From Cutibacterium porci (GTDB taxonomy: Bacteria > Actinomycetota > Actinomycetes > Propionibacteriales > Propionibacteriaceae): a stretch of DNA of 64,000 nt. Positions within the stretch are counted from its first letter, which is position 1; every line of letters begins with the position of its first letter. Positions 8,857 to 18,821 of the stretch are shown piece by piece. The notes below the pieces were generated by a model. That model searched no databases. It was given only the letters and a program-made list of their open reading frames with translations, and was not told where the DNA came from. Made by a program: the position numbers and the translations under genes. Where the stretch lies: contig NZ_VUMG01000002.1 in NCBI RefSeq assembly GCF_009696315.1, forward strand, positions 310,001 through 374,000. Direction: 5' to 3'.

Positions 8857-9771
8857 TCAGTGGTGACGGTAATTTTCGTCGACAGCAGTCCGGACTGCCC
8901 CGCCGGCTATTGCTAGTCGGCTACGAGCTTGCGCCGCAGTCATTCCCATCAGCACCATGACAATGGCCGTTTTGGCATGCCAGTCGGCCTCACGCAGCGC
9001 CGTCATGGCATCTTCCCTAGAACATCCCGTAGCAGTCATCACGATTGATACAGCTCGCTGCCGTAACTTCTCGTTATTCGGAGCGACGTCGACCATCAGG
9101 TTTCCGTACGTTTTACCTAGTTTCACCATGGTTGCGGTCGAGATCATATTGAGGACAAGCTTCTGTACTGTCCCAGCTTTGAGGCGGGTCGATCCGGTGA
9201 GGACCTCAGGACCAGCATCAATTTCGATCGGAAGCTCTACTTCGCTACTGATTGCCGCACCACGATTACAACTCACCGCAGCCGTCACTGCTCCAGCTCG
9301 TCTTGCCGCGCGCACCGCACCCACAACCCAAGGAGTTCGCCCCGACGCTGTCAGGCCGACCACGACGTCATGGTGACCTGGTTGAAGGGCGTTCATCTCT
9401 GCGACGCCGCGATCCGCATCATCTTCTGCCCCTTCCACAGCCTGGAACATGGCTTGTCGTCCTCCTGCAATGAGACCGACGACCATCGTGGGATCGGTAC
9501 TGAACGTCGGTGGGCACTCCACTGCATCGAGAACACCTAGCCGTCCGCTCGTTCCGGCACCGGCATATATCAATCGACCTCCGTCAGATAGACCTCTCAC
9601 AGCAGCCTCGACAACAGCCGCTACCGCTGAAAGCTGGGACGCGACAGTGTCTGGAACCCGATGGTCTTCGTCGTTCATAACGCGGAGCATCTCAAGGGTT
9701 GACAACTGGTCGAGTCCCTCGCTTGCCGGGTTTCTCCCCTCAGTGGTTGCGAGATTCGTCAGGCTGTCCAT
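8857..9771 (-). CDS. murQ: N-acetylmuramic acid 6-phosphate etherase
   Basis: MurQ removes the lactyl ether from MurNAc-6-phosphate to give GlcNAc-6-phosphate and D-lactate in the cytoplasm. The protein has 304 residues, as expected, with a SIS sugar-phosphate fold. Visible motifs are the N-terminal TEGRNPAS, AGAGTSGRLGVLDAVECPPT near residue 75, and the MVDVAPNNEKLRQRA segment toward the C-terminus. I start it at the ATG giving MDSLTNLATTEGRNP, which follows a G-rich site (GGGGGG, seven bases). The frame is open further upstream to 9867, but that extension runs through the regulatory gap before murR and does not resemble the family. Confidence 0.94.
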   Translation of the reverse strand: MDSLTNLATTEGRNPASEGLDQLSTLEMLRVMNDEDHRVPDTVASQLSAVAAVVEAAVRGLSDGGRLIYAGAGTSGRLGVLDAVECPPTFSTDPTMVVGLIAGGRQAMFQAVEGAEDDADRGVAEMNALQPGHHDVVVGLTASGRTPWVVGAVRAARRAGAVTAAVSCNRGAAISSEVELPIEIDAGPEVLTGSTRLKAGTVQKLVLNMISTATMVKLGKTYGNLMVDVAPNNEKLRQRAVSIVMTATGCSREDAMTALREADWHAKTAIVMVLMGMTAAQARSRLAIAGGAVRTAVDENYRHH

Positions 9772-9898
9772 GAAATATCCCCCCTGAGTCACACTTTTCG
9801 TGGTTCCATGTCTGAGACGCCACACCACGGAACCGCACCGTCCCCGTGACGTGAAATAACTGTACATGAAATCCCGTCCGATTGGAAGGATGTTTCAC
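9772..9898. promoter_or_regulatory. Divergent murQ/murR control region with repeated motifs
   Basis: This 127-base gap separates two divergent genes and must hold both promoters. The motif TGAAAT occurs at 9771-9776 (touching the murQ start), 9852-9857 and 9867-9872. GTGAAA at 9851-9856 is matched in inverse by TTTCAC at 9893-9898, just before the murR start. A nine-base imperfect inverted repeat, GGTTCCATG (9802-9810) with CACGGAACC (9826-9834), lies in the middle. RpiR-family regulators bind repeats near their own promoters, so these are candidate MurR sites. No convincing -10/-35 pair was identified. Confidence 0.5.
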
Positions 9899-10771
9899 AT
9901 GAACGACAGCCTGCTGCCTCGGATCGATATGGCCAGAATGACGATGCGCCCTGCAGAAGCCCAGGTCGCCGCTGTCGTCTTGGCCGAACCCGATTGGACG
10001 CTCGCAGCATCAACGAGCCAGCTTGCCGAGGCTGCCGGCGTATCCCCCGCATCCGTGGTGCGCTTCTGCCGGAGCCTAGGGATGAGCGGCTACCGGGAAC
10101 TTCGCACCGAGCTTGCACGCGATCTGTCTCTACGCAACCTCGAACTGGAAAGATCTTCCGTGGCCGAGGGCACTATTACTCTCGACGATTCCTTGACCCA
10201 AATGATCACGAAGATTGCGTTCCATGAGGCTCGCACGATTGAAAACACCGCACGAGCCGTCAACACCGACGAACTTGAAGCTGTCGCCAGCGCCATCTCC
10301 GTTGCCCCACGAACCGCACTATTCGGGGTCGGGTCCAGCGGTCTTGTTGCTAGCGATCTATCCGAGAAGCTCGAACGTATCGGCCTGATATGTCAACACC
10401 ATCAGGACACCCATATGCAGCTTGTTCATGCCGCATTGTGCACACGCACGTGCGTAGCCCTAGGTATTTCCTTTAGCGGCAACACCCAAGAGGTGGTCGA
10501 AGCTCTCACTGTGGCGCGAGAACACGGCGCTCTTACTGTCGCTATGACGGGCCTACCTGACTCCCCCGTAGGACGCCTCGCCGACCACGTCCTGGTCACT
10601 TCAGCACGCGAAACACCGATTCGCGCTGGCGCGATGTCCAGCCGTATGTCACAGCTGGCTGTCGTCGACTTTCTCTTTGCACGGGTCGCACAACTGTGTA
10701 TGGACGACCTCGAGAACATCCTTACCAGCACGCGAACCGCGGTAAGCACGCACCGAAAGCCGCTCACGTAG
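9899..10771 (+). CDS. murR: MurR/RpiR family transcriptional regulator
   Basis: The protein of about 290 residues has an N-terminal RpiR helix-turn-helix (TSQLAEAAGVSPASVVRFCRS is the recognition region, split here as TSQLAEAAGVSPAS and VVRFCRSLG). A C-terminal SIS domain follows, with GVGSSGLVASDLSEKL and GISFSGNTQEVVEAL, which would bind a sugar phosphate, probably MurNAc-6-phosphate. I chose the ATG at 9899 because GGAAGGA lies eight bases upstream. In-frame ATGs at 9866 and 9890 are possible but lack spacing to a good site. It is transcribed away from murQ-murP-mupG, the usual position for a local regulator. Confidence 0.87.
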   Translation: MNDSLLPRIDMARMTMRPAEAQVAAVVLAEPDWTLAASTSQLAEAAGVSPASVVRFCRSLGMSGYRELRTELARDLSLRNLELERSSVAEGTITLDDSLTQMITKIAFHEARTIENTARAVNTDELEAVASAISVAPRTALFGVGSSGLVASDLSEKLERIGLICQHHQDTHMQLVHAALCTRTCVALGISFSGNTQEVVEALTVAREHGALTVAMTGLPDSPVGRLADHVLVTSARETPIRAGAMSSRMSQLAVVDFLFARVAQLCMDDLENILTSTRTAVSTHRKPLT

Positions 10772-10781
10772 ACTTGATTAC

Positions 10782-11429
10782 ATGTCCTCGCAGACCCTCA
10801 GTAAAACGTGGAAGTCGATCTGGTGGATTCCTTTCACTAAAGGAATCCTCGCAGTTATTGCCGCTGTAGTAGCCGTACTCTGGTCCCACCAGACGATGAC
10901 CGCCCTCGTGATGATCGTCGGTATTTACGCCGTCATCGACTCCATTATGACCCTCGTCAACGCCAAGGCCCTCCATGGCATTGCTGGCGCGAGATTCATG
11001 ACAGTCTGGGGCATCATCGGCATTATCGTCGGCCTCATCCTTACTATTCATCCCTGGTTTTCCCTGCACGTCATTGCCATCCTGATGGGGGTATGGTTAG
11101 TGCTCCTCGGCGTAGCTGCTACCGGGTTCGCCCTCCCCATGAGGCTTGTCACAGCAAAAGCCTGGGGTTGGATGCTTGGCGGCGGCGTCGGTCTATTTAT
11201 TCTGGGTATTGTCGTTTTAGTGCATCCTGGATTCGGCGTAGTAGCCATGAGCTGGCTACTCGCGCTCGCCGTGTTTCTCTATGGTGTCGCCAACCTCGCA
11301 ATTGCGGTGGGAGCACATAAAATTACGAGTTCCATCTCGTCAGCAGTACACCGCGACCCTCGCAATACCATCATTGAGGGAGACGTCGTGGACAGCCCCG
11401 AGGCACCACCTCATCGCGAACTGACGTGA
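10782..11429 (+). CDS. HdeD-like (DUF308) membrane protein
   Basis: This integral membrane protein has 215 residues with six hydrophobic segments (for example GILAVIAAVVAVLW, VWGIIGIIVGLILTI, VGLFILGIVVLVHPG). They are spaced in the three-hairpin pattern of the HdeD/DUF308 family. The repeated LTIHPW and VLVHPG ends of membrane hairpins support this. In enterobacteria HdeD is linked to acid resistance; in actinobacteria the role is not established. It starts 10 bases after murR, so it could share that transcript, and ends just before a strong hairpin. I see no functional link to amino sugars. Confidence 0.8.
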   Translation: MSSQTLSKTWKSIWWIPFTKGILAVIAAVVAVLWSHQTMTALVMIVGIYAVIDSIMTLVNAKALHGIAGARFMTVWGIIGIIVGLILTIHPWFSLHVIAILMGVWLVLLGVAATGFALPMRLVTAKAWGWMLGGGVGLFILGIVVLVHPGFGVVAMSWLLALAVFLYGVANLAIAVGAHKITSSISSAVHRDPRNTIIEGDVVDSPEAPPHRELT

Positions 11430-11440
11430 ATCGATGCTCA

Positions 11441-11476
11441 GGTTGTGGCTCCCAGCAACTGCTGGGAGCCACAACC
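11441..11476. terminator. Bidirectional hairpin terminator
   Basis: A perfect 17-base inverted repeat (GGTTGTGGCTCCCAGCA and its complement) has a two-base centre. It sits between the plus-strand HdeD-like gene and the convergent minus-strand small membrane gene. There is no T-run on either side, so it may act as a stem-only terminator or an mRNA-end stabiliser for both transcripts. Confidence 0.75.
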
Positions 11477-11533
11477 ATGTCTGAAGTTATCGGGCAGATG
11501 TGAACTGCGTGCGAATGCAGTCATAGCGCAACA

Positions 11534-11878
11534 CTAAAGAGGGTCGCGTCGATCCTCACGCTTGGCATCATTGTCAATACCAAGCTCCTGATCGAGATGA
11601 TTATCCAAGGCGTGGGCCCTCCGCTGGGACGCCAAATAGGCCCACCAAACGCCCGCGCCGATGATACCGAGGAAGGATGCAGCCCCTCCAAAGGCTCCCA
11701 GAACGAATCGTGGATCACTCTGGCCAGGGGCAGTCAAGCCAATAACGTCGAGCAGCACAAAGAGCGTCACGCACACCCACGTCAGCGCTCTGGCATGGTG
11801 AATCGCCGACTCAAGGTCCTCCTCGTCATCGCTCATCCCAGCAGTGTCCTCCTGAGGGGTGGCACTTGTCGAACTCAT
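11534..11878 (-). CDS. Small two-helix membrane protein of unknown function
   Basis: The protein has 114 residues: an acidic N-terminal stretch (DDEEDLE), two hydrophobic segments at about 32-50 and 60-84, and a charged tail. The ATG at 11878 lies seven bases after the gltD stop, suggesting co-transcription with glutamate synthase. An alternative ATG at 11836 has AGGAGG eleven bases upstream and would shorten it by 14 residues. No family is recognised. Coding is supported by its operon position, its membrane profile and the terminator that follows it. Confidence 0.65.
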   Translation of the reverse strand: MSSTSATPQEDTAGMSDDEEDLESAIHHARALTWVCVTLFVLLDVIGLTAPGQSDPRFVLGAFGGAASFLGIIGAGVWWAYLASQRRAHALDNHLDQELGIDNDAKREDRRDPL

Positions 11879-11885
11879 GAGCGCA

Positions 11886-13358
11886 TCACACCATCATTTG
11901 ACGATCGGAAGGTTGTATCGGTTTTGGTAATACCGACGGCGATCCCCTGAGGTACGCATCGACGCCGTTCGCTGCCGCCCGCCCTTCCGCGATGGCCCAC
12001 ACCACGAGGGACTGTCCCCGGCCAGCATCACCGCAGGCGAAAACCCCCGGCACATTGGTCTCAAAAGCGTTATTTCTCACGAGGTTGCCACGCCCGTCGA
12101 GTTCCAGACCCAGCTCAGCGACAACGCCCTCATGCTCCGGATGAGCGAATCCCATCGCAAAAATCACGAGCTCAGCCGGCAAATCGTGCTCGCTACCTTC
12201 GTCGGCTATAAATACCCGGTTCTCATCTCGATGGCCTGAGACTACCCGAACTGCCTTAACGTGGCCTTCGTCATCGCTCACGATCTCGACAGTGTTCGTC
12301 GAGTACACCCGCTCGCCACCCTCCTCATTGGAACTGGAGACACGCAGAATAAGCGGATAAGTAGGCCACGGATGGGTAGCTGGACGTTCCTTGGGCGGCT
12401 CCGGGTTGTATTGCAACTGAGTAATCGAGGCCGCGCCTTGGCGCACAGCGGTACCCACGCAGTCATTAGCCGTGTCTCCGCCACCGATGATGACAACATG
12501 CTTACCGTCGGCGCGAATTTGATCGGGAACCTCTTCTCCGGCGACGACACGATTCTGCTGGGTGAGATAATCCATGGCGTAACAAACCCCATCAAGCTCG
12601 ATGCCCGGAGCATTCAGCATGCGAGGAACAGTGGCCCCGGTAGCCAAGACAACGGCGTCAAAACGTTCTCGTAGCTGTTCGCCAGTAATATCGACACCGA
12701 TCTCAGTGTTCGTTTTAAAAACGGTCCCCTCCAGCACCATCTGTTTTATTCGACGATCGAGAACCGATTTTTCCATCTTGAAATCCGGGATGCCGTAACG
12801 CAGCAATCCACCGATAGCATCGTCACGTTCGTAGACGACGACCGTATGGCCGGCCCGGGTGAGCTGTTGAGCGGCTGCCAGACCCGCTGGGCCAGACCCT
12901 ACGACCGCAGCCGTCTTGAGCGAATGCCACTCAGGGACCACGGGGATGACGCGACGGTCCTCCCACGCCTTGTCGATAATGGCGACCTCGACGTTTTTGA
13001 TCGTCACGGGGTCGCGGTTGATCCCCTCAACACACGCCGTCTCGCAGGGGGCAGGGCACAGCCGACCAGTGAATTCCGGAAAATTGTTAGTGGCTTGTAA
13101 CGAGTCAAGGGCCTCGCGCCATTCGTCTCGCCAGATGAGGTCGTTCCACTCCGGGATGAGATTGCCCAGCGGGCAGCCAGTATGACAAAACGGCACACCA
13201 CAATCCATGCACCGGCTCGCCTGATCAGTAATGATAGGTAGCAGAGCATGTCCCGGCCCGCCTGGATAGACCTCTTTCCAATCGTGGACACGCTCTTCGA
13301 CTGGACGCCGTTTTGCCTCTTGTCTGGGCACTTTCATAAAGCCGCGAGGATCAGCCAT
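11886..13358 (-). CDS. gltD: Glutamate synthase small subunit
   Basis: GltD supplies electrons from NAD(P)H through FAD and iron-sulfur clusters to the large subunit for glutamate formation. The 490-residue protein starts [15 protein letters not shown]. It has the N-terminal cluster motif [14 protein letters not shown], then [12 protein letters not shown], an FAD-binding glycine motif ([15 protein letters not shown]) and a second nucleotide site ([15 protein letters not shown]). The ATG overlaps the end of gltB by eight bases, with GGAGG six bases upstream. The frame extends 13 residues further upstream, but that part lies inside gltB and is not family-like. Confidence 0.96.
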   Translation of the reverse strand: MADPRGFMKVPRQEAKRRPVEERVHDWKEVYPGGPGHALLPIITDQASRCMDCGVPFCHTGCPLGNLIPEWNDLIWRDEWREALDSLQATNNFPEFTGRLCPAPCETACVEGINRDPVTIKNVEVAIIDKAWEDRRVIPVVPEWHSLKTAAVVGSGPAGLAAAQQLTRAGHTVVVYERDDAIGGLLRYGIPDFKMEKSVLDRRIKQMVLEGTVFKTNTEIGVDITGEQLRERFDAVVLATGATVPRMLNAPGIELDGVCYAMDYLTQQNRVVAGEEVPDQIRADGKHVVIIGGGDTANDCVGTAVRQGAASITQLQYNPEPPKERPATHPWPTYPLILRVSSSNEEGGERVYSTNTVEIVSDDEGHVKAVRVVSGHRDENRVFIADEGSEHDLPAELVIFAMGFAHPEHEGVVAELGLELDGRGNLVRNNAFETNVPGVFACGDAGRGQSLVVWAIAEGRAAANGVDAYLRGSPSVLPKPIQPSDRQMMV

Positions 13359-16300
13359 GAGACACCTCCATGAGCAATTCGGTCGTTTCGTTCTCACTCA
13401 GGCCGCGCTCTTCAGCGTCAACCATCGCTTTCATCATGACGGCATAGTCGCGCGGGAGCACCTTAGTAAAGGAGTTGCGAATTCCGTCAGCTCCCTGCGC
13501 CAGGATCTCCTCGGCAAGGGTCGACCCAGTCTCGGTCTGGTGCAATTTCAGCAACTCCATGACGCGGTCGACATCCGCCTGGTCCATCGGCAACGCGTCG
13601 ACCATGTCTGGATTGAGACGGCTGACATCAAGGTTGCGCACCCACGCCACGCCGCCAGACATTCCCGCAGCGAAATTGCGTCCCGTAGCACCAAGCACGA
13701 GTGCTTCGCCCCCGGTCATGTATTCACAGCCGTGATCACCGACTCCTTCCACGACTGCGGTAGCCCCTGAATTGCGTACGCAGAACCTCTCACCTACCTG
13801 ACCACGCAACAAGATTTCACCGGACGTTGCCCCGTAGCCAACCACGTTTCCAGCAACAATCTGATCGCGTGGCCGGAACGGTGCCTGTGGCGGTGGAGCG
13901 ACGATGACGCGGCCACCGGATAGCCCCTTACCGACGTAGTCGTTGGCGTCACCGACGAGCCTCATCGTCATGCCGCGAGGCACAAATGCACCGAAGCTTT
14001 GGCCAGCAGTGCCAGTGAAGGTGAGGTCGATGGTGTTATCAGGTAGACCCTTGCCATGGGTAGCAACTGTGACACGGCTACCGAGCATGGTTCCGACAGT
14101 GCGATCAACGTTGCGGATACTCACCTCGCGCCGAATAGGGGTGCCAAGGGTCAAAGCATCCGCGCACATGTCAATTAACGTCATATCAAGACTTGTCTGG
14201 AGATCATGGTCCTGATCTCGAACATGATGCAGCGCACAGCCTTCAGGCAGGTCAACCTGGTGCAAGATCGGCGACAGGTCAAGACCTTTAGCTTTCCAGT
14301 GGGTGATGGCCTTGCGGGTATCCAACACTTCTACGTGGCCGACGGCATCGTCAATAGAGCGAAAACCAAGCTCGGCAAGAATCTCGCGGGTCTGTTCAGC
14401 CATCATCATCATGAAATTGACAACGTGGTCGGGGTCACCAGCAAATTTCTTACGCAACTCGGGATTTTGAGTAGCCACACCGACCGGGCAGGTATCTGTA
14501 TGGCACTTACGCATCATGACGCATCCCTCGACGATAAGCGCCGTGGTGGCGAACCCGAATTCTTCAGCACCGAGTAAGGCTGCTATGACGACATCGCGAC
14601 CGGTCTTGAGCTGACCATCGCACTGCACCACGATGCGATCACGAAGGCCGTTAAGGAGCAGGGTTTGCTGGGCTTCAGCCAAGCCGAGCTCCCACGGACC
14701 ACCGGCATGCTTGATTGACGTCAGTGGAGCTGCGCCGGTACCACCGTCGTGGCCCGAGATCAGCACAACATCGGCTTTGGCTTTCGAGACACCGGCAGCG
14801 ACGGTACCGACGCCAGTCTCGGCAACAAGCTTGACGTGGATTCGTGCCCGAGGATTGGCGCATTTAAGGTCATGAATAAGCTGCTTAAGGTCCTCGATGG
14901 AGTAGATGTCGTGATGCGGAGGCGGGGAAATGAGCCCAACTCCTGGGGTCGAATGACGGGTCTTCGCCACCCACGGGTAAACCTTTGGACCGGGGAGTTG
15001 GCCCCCCTCGCCCGGCTTAGCTCCCTGGGCCATCTTGATCTGGATGTCGTCAGCATTGACCAAATACTCGCTCGTCACACCGAATCGTCCCGATGCCACC
15101 TGCTTAATAGCTGAACGACGTTCGGGATCGTAGAGACGCTCAGGGTCCTCGCCACCCTCACCGGTATTCGATTTACCACCGATACGGTTCATCGCGATTG
15201 CAAGGGTCTGATGGGCCTCCATGGAAATCGAGCCGTAGCTCATAGCACCTGTCGAGAATCTCTTGACGATCTCGCTAGCTGGCTCGACTTCCTCAAGCGG
15301 CACAGCCGGGCGATCATGACGGAACTCTAACAATGACCGCAAGGTCATTAACCTGCTTGAGTTGTCATTAATGTGGTCGGTGTAGCGACGGAATTGCTCA
15401 TAATCATTGGTCCGTGCTGCCAACTGCAACCGGAAAATTGACTCAGGATCGACAAGATGGCGCTCCCCCTCCCGACGCCACTGGTAGTGGCCACCAGTTT
15501 TTAGGGTCCGGTGCGCCAGGTGCACCCCGGTTTCTGGATACGCGCTAAGGTGACGCGCCAGGATCTCCTGAGCGATCTCGGTCAGGCCGATACCCTCGAT
15601 GCGAGTCGTCGTCCCGGTGAAATATTCATCAATGAATTCCTGTGATAACCCAGTAGCCTCGAAGATCTGGGCCCCAGTATACGAGGGAATCGTCGACACG
15701 CCCATCTTGCTCATCGTCTTCAGGACCCCTTTACCGAGGGCCTTGTAGACGTTGTGGATGGCAGTTTCGGGGTCGGTAGACACCCACACCTCGTGTCGGG
15801 CCATATCTTCGGCCGATTCGAAGAGTAGATAGGGGTTAACGGCGGAAGCACCATAGCCTATGAGGAGGGCGACGTGGTGCACCTCGCGAACGTCACCGGC
15901 CTCGACGACCAGACCCGCCCGAGTGCGGGTTTTCTCCCTCACCAGGTGGTGGTGGATGGCCGAGGTGAGGAGCAGAGACGGAATAGGCGCGAGCTCTCGA
16001 GTGGCGTGACGGTCCGAGAGCACAATGATGGTGGCTCCATCCGCGATGGCCTCAGAAACCTCCGCACGGATCTCTTCGATGCGGCGACGCAAACCCTCGC
16101 CTCCCTCTTCGACTGCGAATAGACCCCTCACAACGTGGGTTTTGCGATCCGGGTGTTCACCATCGGCATCAATATGAACAATTTTGGCTAGCTGGTCGGA
16201 ATCAATAATCGGATAGTTGACGACCACCTGACGACACGATTCCGGGCCAGGCTCAAGCAGATTTGCCTCCGGGCCGATGGTACCCGTCAAGGAGGTGACG

Positions 16301-17874
16301 AGTTCTTCGCGAATAGCATCCAAAGGTGGATTGGTGACCTGAGCGAAAAGCTGGCTGAAATAGTCCCAGAGCATCCTCGGACGGTTGGACAACACCGCCA
16401 GCGGCGTGTCAGTTCCCATCGCGCCAGTAGCCTCAACTCCTTGGTTCGCCATGGGTGCGACGAGCATCTTGAGCTCCTCGGACGTATAGCCGAAAAGTTG
16501 CTGACGCCGGGTCACCGAGGCGTGAGAGTGAACAATGTGAGTTCGCTCTGGTAGATCGTCAAGGTCGATGCGTCCCTCTTCTAACCACTTCCCATAAGGT
16601 TTGGCGCCGGCAAGCCGGGCCTTGATCTCGGAGTCTTCGACCACCCGGCGTTCGGTCAAGTCAACCAAGAACATCCGGCCAGGCTTAAGACGTCCCTTCT
16701 CAACAACATGAGCGTCCGGAAGGTCAAGGACCCCAGACTCCGAGGCGAAGACGACAAGCCCATCATCAGTCAACCAGTAACGAGCCGGGCGCAAACCATT
16801 GCGATCGAGCACCGCACCAATCTGATTACCGTCAGTGAACGTGACACAAGCAGGGCCGTCCCACGGCTCCATGAGGAAGGAATGGAACTCGTAAAAGTCG
16901 CGCAGTTCCTGGGTCATCTCAGTGTTTTTCTGCCACGCCTCAGGAATCATCATGAGGACAGCATGTGGTAGCGAACGTCCACCCAGGTGAAGCAGCTCCA
17001 AAACCTCGTCAAAGGACGCCGAGTCTGAACCAGACGGCGTACAGATTGGGTAAAGCCGGGCCAAATCGCCAGGAATAAGGTCGGAGTGGAGCAGAGCCTC
17101 GCGGGCCTGCATCCAATTGCGGTTACCGCGCACCGTGTTGATCTCACCGTTATGGGCGATAAGACGGTACGGGTGGGCAAGTTCCCATGCCGGGAAGGTG
17201 TTTGTCGAAAACCGGGAGTGGACTAGTGCCAAAGCGCTAGATAGATCCTCATCGTGGAGCTCCGGGAAAACCTCCTCGAGCTGATTTGTCGTCAGCATGC
17301 CCTTATAGACGAGGGTGCGCGACGACAGCGAGGCAAAATACACACCTGCCTCATTCTGGGCACGCCGCCGCAATACAAATGCTAAACGTTCCAGATCCAT
17401 GCCAACGCGACCATCGCGAGCACGGATCAAAAGGTGCTCGAAATGGGGCATAGTACTCAGCGAAACCTTGGAGAGGGTGTGAGTATGCACGGGGACGTCT
17501 CGCCACCCCAACACCTCTATGTTTTCAACAGCGGCAATGAGTTCGATCGCAGCCCTAGCGCGAGCACGTTTGGCGTCATCGACAGGCATGAAGGCTAGAC
17601 CAACGGCATAGGCACCGGGCTCCGGCAATCGGATTCCGGTCGTCCTTCGCAGGAAAGCGTCAGGAACTTGGAGAAGAATCCCGGCACCGTCTCCTGCAGC
17701 CGGGTCAGCGCCAGTGGCACCACGGTGGTCCAAGTTCCGAAGTGCCTCAAGCCCCTGCTCAACGATCTTATGGCTAGCCACACCCGTCATAGTGGCTACG
17801 AAAGCCACTCCGCATGCATCGTGCTCGTAGCGGGGATCATAGAGCCCCTGCTTGGGATGATGGCCGAAGATCAT
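13351..17874 (-). CDS. gltB: Glutamate synthase large subunit
   Basis: GltB transfers the amide nitrogen of glutamine to 2-oxoglutarate. It has 1507 residues, normal for the alpha subunit. The class II glutaminase nucleophile is Cys21 in EHDACGVAF, which implies removal of a 20-residue propeptide. The FMN and 2-oxoglutarate domain follows ([40 protein letters not shown]), then the 3Fe-4S motif [15 protein letters not shown]-terminal beta-helix completes it ([25 protein letters not shown]). I start at the ATG giving MIFGHHPKQ because AAAGGAG is five bases upstream. It forms an operon with gltD. Confidence 0.97.
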   Translation of the reverse strand: MIFGHHPKQGLYDPRYEHDACGVAFVATMTGVASHKIVEQGLEALRNLDHRGATGADPAAGDGAGILLQVPDAFLRRTTGIRLPEPGAYAVGLAFMPVDDAKRARARAAIELIAAVENIEVLGWRDVPVHTHTLSKVSLSTMPHFEHLLIRARDGRVGMDLERLAFVLRRRAQNEAGVYFASLSSRTLVYKGMLTTNQLEEVFPELHDEDLSSALALVHSRFSTNTFPAWELAHPYRLIAHNGEINTVRGNRNWMQAREALLHSDLIPGDLARLYPICTPSGSDSASFDEVLELLHLGGRSLPHAVLMMIPEAWQKNTEMTQELRDFYEFHSFLMEPWDGPACVTFTDGNQIGAVLDRNGLRPARYWLTDDGLVVFASESGVLDLPDAHVVEKGRLKPGRMFLVDLTERRVVEDSEIKARLAGAKPYGKWLEEGRIDLDDLPERTHIVHSHASVTRRQQLFGYTSEELKMLVAPMANQGVEATGAMGTDTPLAVLSNRPRMLWDYFSQLFAQVTNPPLDAIREELVTSLTGTIGPEANLLEPGPESCRQVVVNYPIIDSDQLAKIVHIDADGEHPDRKTHVVRGLFAVEEGGEGLRRRIEEIRAEVSEAIADGATIIVLSDRHATRELAPIPSLLLTSAIHHHLVREKTRTRAGLVVEAGDVREVHHVALLIGYGASAVNPYLLFESAEDMARHEVWVSTDPETAIHNVYKALGKGVLKTMSKMGVSTIPSYTGAQIFEATGLSQEFIDEYFTGTTTRIEGIGLTEIAQEILARHLSAYPETGVHLAHRTLKTGGHYQWRREGERHLVDPESIFRLQLAARTNDYEQFRRYTDHINDNSSRLMTLRSLLEFRHDRPAVPLEEVEPASEIVKRFSTGAMSYGSISMEAHQTLAIAMNRIGGKSNTGEGGEDPERLYDPERRSAIKQVASGRFGVTSEYLVNADDIQIKMAQGAKPGEGGQLPGPKVYPWVAKTRHSTPGVGLISPPPHHDIYSIEDLKQLIHDLKCANPRARIHVKLVAETGVGTVAAGVSKAKADVVLISGHDGGTGAAPLTSIKHAGGPWELGLAEAQQTLLLNGLRDRIVVQCDGQLKTGRDVVIAALLGAEEFGFATTALIVEGCVMMRKCHTDTCPVGVATQNPELRKKFAGDPDHVVNFMMMMAEQTREILAELGFRSIDDAVGHVEVLDTRKAITHWKAKGLDLSPILHQVDLPEGCALHHVRDQDHDLQTSLDMTLIDMCADALTLGTPIRREVSIRNVDRTVGTMLGSRVTVATHGKGLPDNTIDLTFTGTAGQSFGAFVPRGMTMRLVGDANDYVGKGLSGGRVIVAPPPQAPFRPRDQIVAGNVVGYGATSGEILLRGQVGERFCVRNSGATAVVEGVGDHGCEYMTGGEALVLGATGRNFAAGMSGGVAWVRNLDVSRLNPDMVDALPMDQADVDRVMELLKLHQTETGSTLAEEILAQGADGIRNSFTKVLPRDYAVMMKAMVDAEERGLSENETTELLMEVSHG

Positions 17875-18002
17875 CGGTACTCCTTTCGACGGAGGCGAAT
17901 GCCCCGTGCTACGCAGACACGCCGGGGGACAGATTGTCACACAGCGATCACACCTTGACATATACGTCCGAGTCGTGGACTCACCGCGACGAGATCACTG
18001 CG
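17875..18002 (-). promoter_or_regulatory. Leader and probable promoter region of gltBD
   Basis: This 128-base gap separates the end of lgt from gltB on the same strand. It contains the gltB ribosome-binding site AAAGGAG. I could not pick a reliable -10/-35 pair and saw no strong hairpin, so read-through from the trp-lgt operon is also possible. Confidence 0.35.
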
Positions 18003-18821
18003 CTATGAGGTCATACGGTCACCGTTGCCGTAGCGGCGTTGCAGGACGATCAATGTGACGACCGCGCCGATAAAGACAACGAAAGCAGTAACGTCGTTGA
18101 GCCGCCATTGGCCCACGTGATGGGCCGGATCAATGCGCAGTCGCTCAATCCAAAAACGCCCAAAGGTGTAGATCGCGACATAGACCGTGAACAAACGACC
18201 GTGGTCTAACGTCCAGCGCCGATCTGCCCATACTAGAAATGCAGCACCAGCCAAACTCCACAACAATTCATAGAGGAAGGTAGGGTGGAACGTCGCGTAT
18301 TGAAGATATCCTGCAGGTCGGTGAGCCAGGTCAATCTCGAGGCCCCACGGGAGGCTCGTCGGGAGGCCGAAAAGCTCTTGGTTAAACCAGTTTCCCACAC
18401 GTCCAATCGCCTGAGCAGCCAAGATCCCGGGGGCAAGGGAATCCGCCACCGGAGCGAAGCGAATACCCTTGTGTCGGCAGTATAGCCAGATGGCTAAGCC
18501 ACCAAGAGTAATGGCTCCCCAAATACCTAGACCGCCCTGCCAGATGAAAAATGCGTGATACCACGTCCGTCCCGGGCCGAAATACAATTGATGGTCGGTA
18601 ATAACGTGATACAGCCGCCCGCCAATAATTCCGGCAATAACGCCGAGGGCGCACAATTCCTCAAAATGTTCCTGCTTACCGTCGCGAGCCTGATAGCGAC
18701 GCTCACCACTGACGTACGCAATGACGATACCCGCGAGGATGCACAGGGCATAGATGTGGATAGTCAGCGGTCCGAGATGGAACGCGTCGATTGATGGACT
18801 GGGAATCGATAACTGGCTCAC
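18003..18821 (-). CDS. lgt: Prolipoprotein diacylglyceryl transferase
   Basis: Lgt moves diacylglycerol from phosphatidylglycerol to the lipobox cysteine of preprolipoproteins in the cytoplasmic membrane. The 272-residue protein has about seven membrane segments. It carries the conserved patches IHIYALCILAGI, GGRLYHVITD, FIWQGGLGIWG, and the Lgt signature AIGRVGNWFNQELFG near residue 140. HPTFLYELLW and GRFWIERLRID follow. The GTG start overlaps the trpA stop as GTGA, so it is the last coupled gene of the trp operon. The cyclophilin lipoprotein at 57194 in this window is a likely substrate. Confidence 0.96.
   Translation of the reverse strand: MSQLSIPSPSIDAFHLGPLTIHIYALCILAGIVIAYVSGERRYQARDGKQEHFEELCALGVIAGIIGGRLYHVITDHQLYFGPGRTWYHAFFIWQGGLGIWGAITLGGLAIWLYCRHKGIRFAPVADSLAPGILAAQAIGRVGNWFNQELFGLPTSLPWGLEIDLAHRPAGYLQYATFHPTFLYELLWSLAGAAFLVWADRRWTLDHGRLFTVYVAIYTFGRFWIERLRIDPAHHVGQWRLNDVTAFVVFIGAVVTLIVLQRRYGNGDRMTS

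Noticed and set aside
9772-9867. N-terminal extension of murQ
   Set aside because: The extra 32 codons would run through the divergent regulatory gap. The ATG at 9771 has a G-rich site and starts the conserved family sequence.
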